Source of the DNA: JBOICV01 sp050740255
Lineage (GTDB): Bacteria; Pseudomonadota; Gammaproteobacteria; Nevskiales; JBOICV01
NCBI GenBank assembly: GCA_050740255.1
Contig: JBOICV010000176.1
Span: 15,306 to 79,305 of the forward strand
DNA length: 64,000 bases
Direction of reading: 5' to 3'
Numbering within the stretch: the first letter of the stretch is position 1; every line of letters starts with the position of its first letter. Under the pieces are notes generated by a model. It saw nothing but the letters and a program-made list of their open reading frames with translations, did no database searches and was not told the DNA's origin. Shown here piece after piece: positions 1 to 6,721 of this stretch. The position numbers and the translations under genes are program-made.

Positions 1-1
1 G

Positions 2-43
2 GAGGAGCAGCGGTATCTGGATGAGGGCGGATACCAGGGTTAG
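2..43 (+). other. possible C-terminal end of a gene entering from the left
   Basis: The second forward frame is open from the window edge and reads EEQRYLDEGGYQG before a TAG stop. The composition looks protein-like, but 13 codons cannot identify a family. Because dctQ and dctM follow at 813, the TRAP solute-binding gene dctP is one candidate; this rests on gene order only. From 44 to about 207 no supported gene is seen. Confidence 0.25.
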
Positions 44-207
44 AGTGGTTCGCCAATATTCTGCCTGTCATCCCGTACCATTGCCCACTGCCGCGTGCCT
101 CAACGGTAAACTGGCGGCCCATTACCGACGCATTGTCTCAATTTCAAGAATCGTATGTTCCAGGCAACCCGAATCGCATCTAACCAGCGGCTTAACCCAG
201 GCGTTAA

Positions 208-255
208 GCGATAAGCGCCGGAGCAAAACGTGCCTAAGCGCTCGCTTGGGGCGCT
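208..255 (+). repeat. direct repeat copy 1 (dctQ 5'-end relic)
   Basis: This 48-bp stretch matches 790-838 except for one missing A and two substitutions. Copy 2 contains the ribosome binding site, GTG start and first codons of dctQ. Copy 1 also holds GGAG followed by a GTG and codons reading VPKRSLGAL, so it looks like a displaced dctQ start. The toxin-antitoxin pair lies exactly between the two copies. Confidence 0.85.
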
Positions 256-274
256 AGTCAGAGCGGCTTATACT
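246..274 (+). promoter_or_regulatory. candidate promoter of the toxin-antitoxin pair
   Basis: TTGGGG (246-251) and TATACT (269-274) are separated by 17 bp. The -10 box ends 7 bases before the ATG at 282, so the transcript would be leaderless or nearly so, and no Shine-Dalgarno sequence is visible. The -35 match is only 3 of 6 and lies inside the direct repeat. Confidence 0.4.
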
Positions 275-281
275 GCTGCCG

Positions 282-554
282 ATGAACTTCGTTTGGGGCC
301 CGACCAAGGCGGAGGCCAATCTCAAGAAGCACGGAGTCAGCTTTGAAGAAGCTAGCACCGTGTTTCTCGATGTTCTGTCGGCCACCGGCGCTGATCCAGA
401 TCATTCGATGGGAGAGGAGCGCTGGATTACCTTCGGTGTCTCAAAGGAAGGTCGCTTTTTGGTCGTGTCTCACACGGATGAGGCAGACTCTGTGAGGCTC
501 ATTAGTGCCCGTCCTGGCACTGCACGCGAACGGAAACTTTATGAAGAAGGCTAG
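282..554 (+). CDS. brnT: BrnT family toxin (ribonuclease)
   Basis: The 90-residue protein has the BrnT signature: an N-terminal F-x-W segment with K-A-x-x-N, then KHGVSFEEA-x-TVF-x-D, a central R-W-x-x-x-G motif and a C-terminal R-L-I-S-A-R stretch. BrnT proteins have a RelE-like fold and cleave RNA in growing cells until neutralised by the partner antitoxin. The downstream gene begins inside the last codons of this one, as expected for a translationally coupled pair. The pair is flanked by the repeats at 208 and 790, which suggests it entered a TRAP transporter operon. Family assignment is firm; activity is inferred. Confidence 0.85.
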   Translation: MNFVWGPTKAEANLKKHGVSFEEASTVFLDVLSATGADPDHSMGEERWITFGVSKEGRFLVVSHTDEADSVRLISARPGTARERKLYEEG

Positions 555-762
555 TGGTTCCAAAGATACGCTTCGTAGCGAATACAAGCGCTCTGATTTT
601 CCGGGGGGCATGGTTCGCGGCAAGTACGCCGCCAGAGCTGCTGCATCCTCGAATATCGTGGTGCTTGAGCCTGAGCTTGCGGTTGCATTTCCCAATAGCG
701 CCGCTGTCAATGATGCTCTGCGCGTAATCCTTCGTGTCGCCAAGCATGTATCGCATCCCTAA
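541..762 (+). CDS. antitoxin partner of BrnT
   Basis: This 73-residue basic protein starts at the ATG at 541, overlapping the toxin by 14 bases. An upstream in-frame start at 505 would lie deep inside brnT and is less likely. The N-terminus is lysine-rich (MKKASGSKDTLRSEYKRSDF), followed by G-G-M-V-R-G-K-Y and a hydrophobic stretch with VVLEPELAVAFP. This type is the common partner of BrnT but differs from the classic ribbon-helix-helix BrnA. It probably binds the toxin and the shared promoter. Function is inferred from position and recalled family resemblance. Confidence 0.7.
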   Translation: MKKASGSKDTLRSEYKRSDFPGGMVRGKYAARAAASSNIVVLEPELAVAFPNSAAVNDALRVILRVAKHVSHP

Positions 763-789
763 CGAGGCGCTGCCCCCGACCGTTTTGCA

Positions 790-838
790 GCGATAAGCGC
801 CGGAGCAAAAACGTGCCTAAGCGCTTGCTTGGGGTGCT
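790..838 (+). repeat. direct repeat copy 2 (covers dctQ start)
   Basis: This copy has one extra A and two base differences from 208-255. It contains the GGAG ribosome binding site, the GTG start at 813 and the first nine codons of dctQ, so it is the functional copy. Confidence 0.85.
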
Positions 839-1316
839 GGAGCAGGTCGAGTCCGCGCTGCTGGTGCTGCTGCTCGGCAGCATGGTGGTGCTGGCCGGCA
901 CGCAAATCCTGTTGCGCAACTTCTTTGACCTGGGCCTCGTCTGGGCCGACCCGCTGCTGCGCGCGATGGTGCTGTGGGCGGCGCTGCTGGGCGGATTGGC
1001 CGCGGCGCGCGGCGGCAACCGCCACATCACGGTGGATGTGATCGCGCATTTCCTGCCGCCACGCGGCAAGGCCGCCGCCGGGTTGATCGCGGCAGCTTTT
1101 ACCGCCGCGCTGTGCGCGATGCTGGCCTGGGTCTCGCTCCAGTTCGTGCTGGGTGAATACGGCTCCGGCGTCACCATCTCGGGTTTGTTGCCGGTGTGGC
1201 TGAGCGCCGCGGCGATGCCGCTGGCCTTTGCGCTCATGTCGCTGCGTTTCGCCTTGCTGTCGCTGACTCACCTGGCCGCGTTACGCGCCGGGGCCAGCGC
1301 GGAACCTCCCGCATGA
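813..1316 (+). CDS. dctQ: TRAP transporter small permease, DctQ type
   Basis: The 167-residue membrane protein starts at a GTG preceded by GGAG. It has the four hydrophobic segments of DctQ proteins (about residues 15-35, 50-68, 90-110 and 125-150), with the typical W-A-D-P-L-L-R and R-G-G-N-R-H-I-T-V-D motifs between segments 2 and 3. DctQ pairs with DctM to import organic anions such as C4-dicarboxylates or sialic acids, driven by sodium or proton gradients, after capture by a periplasmic DctP protein. The stop overlaps the dctM start as ATGA. No dctP lies inside the window; it may be to the left of the toxin-antitoxin insertion. The substrate cannot be told. Confidence 0.9.
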   Translation: MPKRLLGVLEQVESALLVLLLGSMVVLAGTQILLRNFFDLGLVWADPLLRAMVLWAALLGGLAAARGGNRHITVDVIAHFLPPRGKAAAGLIAAAFTAALCAMLAWVSLQFVLGEYGSGVTISGLLPVWLSAAAMPLAFALMSLRFALLSLTHLAALRAGASAEPPA

Positions 1317-2596
1317 TGCTGCTGCTCGCGCTGGGCTTGGTGCTGCTCGCGCTCCTGGGCGCGCCGCTATTTGCCGTCATCGCGGCCGGCGCCTTGCTCG
1401 GGTTTCACCACGCCGATGTGGGTTTGTCGGTGTTCGCCATCGAGTTCTACCGGCTGGCGGAGATGCAGGTGCTGCTGGCCATTCCGCTGTTCACGTTTGC
1501 CGGCTATCTGCTCGGCGAGAGCGGCGCGCCGCGACGGCTGGTGCGGGTGACCAACGCGGTGCTCGGCTGGATGCCCGGCGGTCTCGCCATCGTCGCGCTC
1601 GCGGTCTGCGCCTTCTTCACCTCCATGACCGGCGCCACCGGCGTCACGATTGTCGCGATGGGTTCGCTGCTGTATCCCGCGCTAAAGCAGGCCGGTTATC
1701 CGGAGCGCTTCAACCTCGGTCTGATCACCACTTCCGGCAGCCTTGGCCTTTTGTTCGCGCCTTCGCTGCCCTTGATTCTGTATGGCGTACTGGCGCAGCA
1801 GCTTGGCGTCGGACCGGCGATTACCATCGAGGATTTGTTTCTGGCGGGCATTCTGCCGGGCCTGCTGATGCTGGTGCTGCTCGGCGGCTATAGCATCTGG
1901 ACCGCGCGCCATCTCGAGCAGAAGCTGCAAGCCTTTGCCTGGCGCGAGCTGCGCGCAGCGCTGTGGGAAGCCAAGTGGGAGATCCCGCTGCCCTTCGTCG
2001 TGCTGGGCGGCATTTATGGTGGCGTGTTCGCACCGTCGGAGGCAGCGGCAGCGACCGCTTTCTACGTGCTGATTGTCGAAGTATTCGTGCTGCGCGAGAT
2101 TCCGCTGCCCAAGTTGCCGGCCGTCATGCGTGAAAGCATGGTGCTGGTCGGCGCGATTCTGGTGATCGTGGGCGTGGCCATGGCCTTCACCAACTACATG
2201 ATTGACGTGGACGTGCCGGGCCGGCTGTTCGAATGGATTCAGATGCGGGTACACGACAAGTGGACCTTTCTGATTCTGCTAAACCTGTTCCTGCTGGTGA
2301 TGGGCTCTACGCTGGAGCTATACCCGGCGCTGGTGCTGGGCGTGCCGCTGGTGGTGCCGATTGCCTACGGCTACGGCATTGATCCGGTGCATCTCGGCAT
2401 CGTATTTCTGACCAATATGCAGCTCGGCTTCTTCCTGCCGCCCATCGGCATGAGCCTGGTGATTGCGAGTTATCGCTTCAACAAACCCATTCTCGAGTTG
2501 TGTCGTGCGGCACTGCCATTTTTCGCGCTCCTGCTGCTGGCCTTGCTGGTGATCACCTACGTACCGGCCTTGAGTCTGGCTTTCTTAAGCCGATGA
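1313..2596 (+). CDS. dctM: TRAP transporter large permease, DctM type
   Basis: The 427-residue polytopic protein has the expected DctM length and about 12 hydrophobic segments. Conserved features include the early P-L-F-A-V-I-A segment, IPLFTFAGYLLGESG, the S-M-T-G-A-T-G-V-T loop and G-F-F-L-P-P-I-G-M-S near the C-terminus. The ATG at 1313 overlaps the dctQ stop by four bases; an upstream in-frame start at 1196 would sit inside dctQ and is rejected. DctM forms the transport channel of the TRAP system in the inner membrane. Confidence 0.92.
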   Translation: MMLLLALGLVLLALLGAPLFAVIAAGALLGFHHADVGLSVFAIEFYRLAEMQVLLAIPLFTFAGYLLGESGAPRRLVRVTNAVLGWMPGGLAIVALAVCAFFTSMTGATGVTIVAMGSLLYPALKQAGYPERFNLGLITTSGSLGLLFAPSLPLILYGVLAQQLGVGPAITIEDLFLAGILPGLLMLVLLGGYSIWTARHLEQKLQAFAWRELRAALWEAKWEIPLPFVVLGGIYGGVFAPSEAAAATAFYVLIVEVFVLREIPLPKLPAVMRESMVLVGAILVIVGVAMAFTNYMIDVDVPGRLFEWIQMRVHDKWTFLILLNLFLLVMGSTLELYPALVLGVPLVVPIAYGYGIDPVHLGIVFLTNMQLGFFLPPIGMSLVIASYRFNKPILELCRAALPFFALLLLALLVITYVPALSLAFLSR

Positions 2597-2639
2597 AACT
2601 CCAGGCCGATCAACCGGTCGAAGCAGGCGAGTGGGCCCG

Positions 2640-2645
2640 TATAAT
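2640..2645 (+). promoter_or_regulatory. candidate -10 box upstream of the SYLF gene
   Basis: A perfect TATAAT lies 27 bases before the ATG at 2673, and GTAGGAG at the right distance serves as ribosome binding site. No convincing -35 hexamer is seen at 16-18 bp spacing. Confidence 0.4.
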
Positions 2646-2672
2646 GCGGGCTAGAAATGTAGGAGTAGCGAT

Positions 2673-3392
2673 ATGACTCAACTTGCGCGTGTTGGCGTTT
2701 TTCTTTCGCTTCTCGCTGGCGTCTTCGGCGCTGTGCTGCAACCTGCTCTCGCTGGCACCAGTGAGGAAGACAAGGCGCAGGACGCGGCCGTGGTGCTGCG
2801 TGAGCTGGTGCGTATTCCGGAAAAAGGCATTCCACCCAAATTGCTCGAACAGGCTTACGCGATTGCGGTAATCCCCGAGGTATTGAAGGTCGGTTTCGTG
2901 TTCGGCGGCCGCCGTGGCGAAGGTCTGCTCGCGGTGCGCACCGATTCCGGCAAATGGAGCAACCCGTCTTTTATCGCGCTGACCGGCGCCAGCATCGGCT
3001 TTCAGATCGGCGCCAGCAGCACCGATATCGTGCTGGTGTTCAAGAACCGCAAGAGCATAGACCGCATCACCAAAGGCAAGATCACGCTGGGCGGCGACGC
3101 CTCGGTGGCGGCCGGCCCGGTTGGGCGCAGCGCCGAGGCGGCCACCGATATCCGCTTCGAGTCGGAGGTTTACTCCTACTCGCGCGCGCGCGGCGTATTC
3201 GCCGGGGTCTCGGCCGAGGGCGCTGCGCTGTCGATCGACGACACCGGCAACGCCGATTTCTATGATGACCGCAATATCGGCCCGCATGAGATTTTTGCGT
3301 CCACCAACCGCAATGCGCTACCCGACGCCGGCAAGGATTTTCTGCGCACCTTGGAGAAATACGCGCCGACTCACGGTACTCCAACGCAGTAG
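2673..3392 (+). CDS. secreted SYLF / Ysc84-domain lipid-binding protein
   Basis: The 239-residue protein starts with a signal peptide (about residues 1-27, cleaved after P-A-L-A). The rest matches the SYLF domain: an A-x-A-I-A-V-I-P-E-V-x-K-x-G-F-V-F-G-G-R-x-G-E-G segment near residue 65, then W-S-N-P-S-F-I-A-L-T-G-A-S-I-G-F-Q-I-G and S-x-S-x-A-R-G-V-F-A-G-V-S near residue 170. SYLF proteins bind phosphoinositides in eukaryotes; bacterial secreted versions are of unknown role, probably at the envelope. A strong ribosome binding site supports this start. Confidence 0.85.
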   Translation: MTQLARVGVFLSLLAGVFGAVLQPALAGTSEEDKAQDAAVVLRELVRIPEKGIPPKLLEQAYAIAVIPEVLKVGFVFGGRRGEGLLAVRTDSGKWSNPSFIALTGASIGFQIGASSTDIVLVFKNRKSIDRITKGKITLGGDASVAAGPVGRSAEAATDIRFESEVYSYSRARGVFAGVSAEGAALSIDDTGNADFYDDRNIGPHEIFASTNRNALPDAGKDFLRTLEKYAPTHGTPTQ

Positions 3393-3406
3393 CAGTAGTC
3401 ACACCG

Positions 3407-4306
3407 ATGCGCGTGCGAGTAGTACTGGCGGCACTGCTATTGGGCGCCGGTGCTTTGGCGTCGGCCGCCGATACGAAACTGCCGACCGTCAATACCTCGC
3501 CGCTGCGCTTTGCGCTGCTCAAAACGGGAACGGCAAAGTCACCGGAAGCGATGGCCGTCAGCGGCGGCCGCTGGTTCACGCAGGCCAGCTTCGTGCATTC
3601 CGCGGTCTATGTGCAGCACCCCACGGGCAGCTTTCTATACGACACCGGACTCGGCGCGCAGGTTGATGCCCAGTTCAAGGCCGAGATGCCTTGGTGGGCC
3701 AAACCCCTGATGCCGTACGAAGTAGATTCGCCCGCGCGTCAGCAGCTCGCGGATGCGAAGCTGCCGCTGCCGGAGCGGATTTTTCTGTCGCATGGACACT
3801 GGGATCACGTCAGCGGCCTGATTGATTTCCCGGATGCCGAAATCTGGATCACGGCGGAGGAAAAGAATTTTCTGGCTACCGGCAAGCCACCCGCGGTACT
3901 GCCGTCACAGGTCAATGCACCGCAACTGCGCTGGCGGCAGTTTGAACTGCTCGGTCCAAGCTATGCCGGCTTTGCACAAAGCCTGGATGTATTCGGCGAC
4001 GGCAGCGCGATACTGGTGGGCATGCCGGGCCATACGCCGGGTTCGCTCGGCCTGTTTCTGACCAGCGTGTCGGGCAAGCACTACTTCTTTATCGGCGACA
4101 CCGCCTGGCATTTGCGCGGCGTGACCCACGAGTCGCCCAAATTCCCGGTGGCGCGCAAGTTGGCGGATAGCGATCCCACCGCCACCTTGGCATTGCTAAA
4201 GCAAATCCACGCGCTGCAACTGGCCAATCCGGACTTGATCGTGGTGCCGGCGCATGATGCCGCGGTGCAGGACGCGGTCGGCTATTTCCCGAATTGGGTG
4301 GAGTAG
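3407..4306 (+). CDS. secreted metallo-beta-lactamase-fold hydrolase
   Basis: The 299-residue protein has a signal peptide (about 1-21, ending A-S-A) and an MBL-fold metal site H-G-H-W-D-H (H129, H131, D133, H134), with later ligands in GMPGHTPGS and in the IGDTAW loop. The overall layout resembles the AHL-lactonase / class B hydrolase group of the fold, but the substrate is unknown. It follows the SYLF gene by 14 bases, so co-transcription is likely. No strong ribosome binding site is visible. It could act on a lactone, thioester or phosphodiester in the periplasm. Confidence 0.85.
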   Translation: MRVRVVLAALLLGAGALASAADTKLPTVNTSPLRFALLKTGTAKSPEAMAVSGGRWFTQASFVHSAVYVQHPTGSFLYDTGLGAQVDAQFKAEMPWWAKPLMPYEVDSPARQQLADAKLPLPERIFLSHGHWDHVSGLIDFPDAEIWITAEEKNFLATGKPPAVLPSQVNAPQLRWRQFELLGPSYAGFAQSLDVFGDGSAILVGMPGHTPGSLGLFLTSVSGKHYFFIGDTAWHLRGVTHESPKFPVARKLADSDPTATLALLKQIHALQLANPDLIVVPAHDAAVQDAVGYFPNWVE

Positions 4307-4369
4307 CGCGCTTCTGGTTGCCGAAGCTTGGCAGTATGCTGTCCTTGTCTCGCGTAAAACGACGCCGCC

Positions 4370-5380
4370 ATGATTGTCGAAAGTCAGTTCCATCCGGTTC
4401 CATGGCTCAAGAACCGCCATCTGCAGACGATTAGTGCGGCCTCGCTACGGCCGCGTCCCGCGCTGCGTTACCGAATCGAGCGCCTCGAATTACCCGACAG
4501 CGATTTCGTGGATCTGGCTTGGACCGATCACGACCGCGAACCCGGAACCCCCATCGTCGTCATCCTGCACGGCCTGACCGGCTCGATAGAATCCAAATAC
4601 GCGCGCGGCCTGATGAATGCGGTGCATGCGCTCGGCTGGCGCGCGGTGATGATGCAGTTCCGCGGCCAGAGCGGCGAGCCGAACCGCCTGGCGCGCAGCT
4701 ACCACTCCGGTGAGACAGGCGATCTGGACTTCCTGGTGCGCGACCTCAAGCGCCGCGAGCCGCGCACGCCCTTGGCAACCGTAGGTTACTCGCTGGGCGG
4801 AAACGTCTTGCTGAAGTGGCTGGGTGAGCAGGGCGCCAACGCGCCGGTCGAAACCGCGGTGGCGGTGTCGGTGCCCTTCGATCTGGACTTATGTGCGCGT
4901 TCGATCCGGCGCGGTTTCTCGCGCACTTACCAGACGCGGCTGCTGCGTATGATGCGGCGCGCGGTGCGGACCAAGTTCCGCTGGATGACCGCGCCGATTC
5001 CGCTGCCGAACTTAAGCAAGCTCAACGACTTTTATGCTTTCGACAACGCCATTACTGCGCCGCTGCACGGTTTTCGCGACGTGCAGCACTATTACGAAGC
5101 ATGCAGCAGCATGAAATATCTGAAGACGATCCGCGTGCCGACCCTTATCATTCACGCCGCGGACGATCCCTTCATGTCACCGGCGGTGGTACCCTCGCCC
5201 GAAGCTTTGTCCGACAAGATCCGATTCGAGTTGTCGGCGCACGGTGGGCACGTCGCTTTCATCGCCGCGCGTCCTGGCGGCCGACCTTATTTCTGGCTGG
5301 AAGAGCGCATCCCCGCGCATTTGCGCGAGTATTTGCCGATAGCGGACTCCTGGTCGCCGGCGCTGGCGGGCGCGGGTTGA
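4370..5380 (+). CDS. YheT-family alpha/beta hydrolase
   Basis: The 336-residue protein matches the YheT (UPF0017) family. It begins with the F-x-P-x-P-W-L-x-N-x-H-L-Q-T segment typical of the family, followed by ILHGLTGS (oxyanion region), the nucleophile elbow G-Y-S-L-G-G-N, an acid in H-A-A-D-D-P-F and a final histidine in GGHVAF. The triad therefore appears complete. E. coli YheT is a predicted esterase of uncertain substrate. The stop is followed after three bases by the next ATG, beginning a tightly packed run that continues to mtgA. Confidence 0.9.
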   Translation: MIVESQFHPVPWLKNRHLQTISAASLRPRPALRYRIERLELPDSDFVDLAWTDHDREPGTPIVVILHGLTGSIESKYARGLMNAVHALGWRAVMMQFRGQSGEPNRLARSYHSGETGDLDFLVRDLKRREPRTPLATVGYSLGGNVLLKWLGEQGANAPVETAVAVSVPFDLDLCARSIRRGFSRTYQTRLLRMMRRAVRTKFRWMTAPIPLPNLSKLNDFYAFDNAITAPLHGFRDVQHYYEACSSMKYLKTIRVPTLIIHAADDPFMSPAVVPSPEALSDKIRFELSAHGGHVAFIAARPGGRPYFWLEERIPAHLREYLPIADSWSPALAGAG

Positions 5381-5383
5381 GCG

Positions 5384-5758
5384 ATGAGCGGCAACTGGCT
5401 GCACGAAGTATTTGAGGCGGTGGTGCCGAGCGGCCCCGGCATTACGCGGCGGCGTATGTTCGGTTTCCACTGCGCCTTCCTGAGCGGCAATCTGTTCTGC
5501 GGCCATAGTCAGCAGACCTTCATGCTGCGCCTGAGCGAAACGGATCGAGTGGGATTGCTGGCCTTGCCGGGCAGCGCACTGTTTGAGCCAAAAGCAGGCT
5601 TCGTGATGCGCGAGTACGTGGTGCCCGCGCCGGAGTTACTGGAAGATTTGGATCGTTTACGCAGTTGGGTTAACAAGTCGCTCAGCTACGCGGCCAGCCT
5701 GGCGCCGAAGCCGCGCAAAACGCGCCAGACCACTAGACGTCCACGGCGCGTGGCATGA
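5384..5758 (+). CDS. TfoX N-terminal domain family protein
   Basis: The 124-residue protein resembles the TfoX/Sxy N-terminal domain: R-R-M-F-G-F near residue 24, a G-N-L-F-C-G segment near 36, then a stretch corresponding to the domain end with VMREYVVP. The C-terminal 20 residues are a basic tail rich in Arg, Lys and Thr. TfoX proteins regulate competence in some gammaproteobacteria, but single-domain homologues in metabolic operons have no proven role. The stop overlaps the next start as ATGA. Confidence 0.75.
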   Translation: MSGNWLHEVFEAVVPSGPGITRRRMFGFHCAFLSGNLFCGHSQQTFMLRLSETDRVGLLALPGSALFEPKAGFVMREYVVPAPELLEDLDRLRSWVNKSLSYAASLAPKPRKTRQTTRRPRRVA

Positions 5759-6708
5759 GCGCAAGCGCTGACACGGGCAACCTGGCCCGCATACTGCAAA
5801 TCCTGCTCGGCGCAGAAATCGCGCTCGCTTTGTTCATCGCCTGGCTGTGCTGGCTGTCGTTGCTACCCGGTAAGGCGATGCTGGTGTGGGCGCTGACGCC
5901 TTATGTGCTGATCCGCGCGGGAATTCTGGCGCGCGGTTTCCAGCTGGCCTATAAACACCGTTCGCCGCTCAGCGCCCAGCATCGGCCGAGCCCTTTGAGC
6001 TGGGCGCGCGTGGTGGTGGGTGAATACGTCGCCGTGCTGATGCACTACTCGGGCCTGCTGCCCTTCGAGCAGTGGCTGCTACCGTCCGCACCGCAACCGG
6101 CTTTTTCCGGCAAGGGCGTGCCGGTGGTGCTGGTGCATGGTTTCTGCAGCAACCGGGCCTGCTGGTACTTTTTCGCACGCTGGCTGCACAAACTGGGTGT
6201 CGGGCCGATTTATGCGGTAAGCCTGGAACCGCTGCTGGGCACCATCGAGGACAATGCGACCCGGCTGGCGCCGCTCATCGAACAGATTTGCGAGACCAGC
6301 AAGCATCCGAAAGTGATGCTGGTCGGGCACGATATCGGCGGGCTTGTTGGGCGCGCACTTGTTCACTCCAGCTTTGGTGTCAAGCGTCTGGCGCGCGTCG
6401 TCACGCTGGGCAGCCCGCATCACGGCAGCATGGTGATTGAGGGCATTCAACAATACGGCGAAAATCTGCGACAGATCACGCTCAAGAGCAACTGGACCGA
6501 ACGCATGAGCGTGTTTGAACGCGCGCCCAGCCCGGTGCCGATCACCAGCCTGATCTCGCCGCAGGACGAGGTGATTGCGCCGCAGACCAGCGCGGTGCTG
6601 CGCTATCCCAATGCGCAGAATCTGGTGCTCAAAGGCATCGGCCACTACGAGATGTTGCTGTCGCGCAAAGTCGTGCGCATGGTCGCCCAAGTATTGCAGC
6701 AAGTCTGA
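5755..6708 (+). CDS. lipase-like alpha/beta hydrolase with Asp in the nucleophile position
   Basis: The 317-residue protein has two N-terminal hydrophobic segments (about 12-34 and 40-58), so it is probably membrane-anchored. A lipase-type alpha/beta domain follows: VLVHGFCSNRACW (oxyanion region), V-G-H-D-I-G-G at the nucleophile elbow, V-T-L-G-S-P-H-H-G-S downstream, an acid in SPQDEV and a histidine in GIGHYEM. Relatives with the G-S-P-H-H-G-S motif normally have serine in G-H-S-x-G-G; here it is D193, as in haloalkane dehalogenases and epoxide hydrolases. Substrate unknown. The gene is coupled to the TfoX-like gene by a four-base overlap. Confidence 0.8.
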   Translation: MSASADTGNLARILQILLGAEIALALFIAWLCWLSLLPGKAMLVWALTPYVLIRAGILARGFQLAYKHRSPLSAQHRPSPLSWARVVVGEYVAVLMHYSGLLPFEQWLLPSAPQPAFSGKGVPVVLVHGFCSNRACWYFFARWLHKLGVGPIYAVSLEPLLGTIEDNATRLAPLIEQICETSKHPKVMLVGHDIGGLVGRALVHSSFGVKRLARVVTLGSPHHGSMVIEGIQQYGENLRQITLKSNWTERMSVFERAPSPVPITSLISPQDEVIAPQTSAVLRYPNAQNLVLKGIGHYEMLLSRKVVRMVAQVLQQV

Positions 6709-6721
6709 TCCGGGCTGAACT

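Noticed and set aside
190..209. GCTTAAC-CCAGGC-GTTAAGC inverted repeat resembling the outer boxes of an integron attC site beside a toxin-antitoxin pair
   Set aside because: The arms match the RYYYAAC / GTTRRRY consensus, but they are only six bases apart with no room for the inner boxes, and no matching second site or integrase is present.
21..257. 78-residue open frame at the left edge
   Set aside because: No ribosome binding site, no family resemblance and Arg/Ser-rich composition; it ends inside the direct repeat.
2610..3287. 225-residue open frame antisense to the SYLF gene
   Set aside because: The SYLF protein has a signal peptide, ribosome binding site and family motifs; the antisense frame has none.
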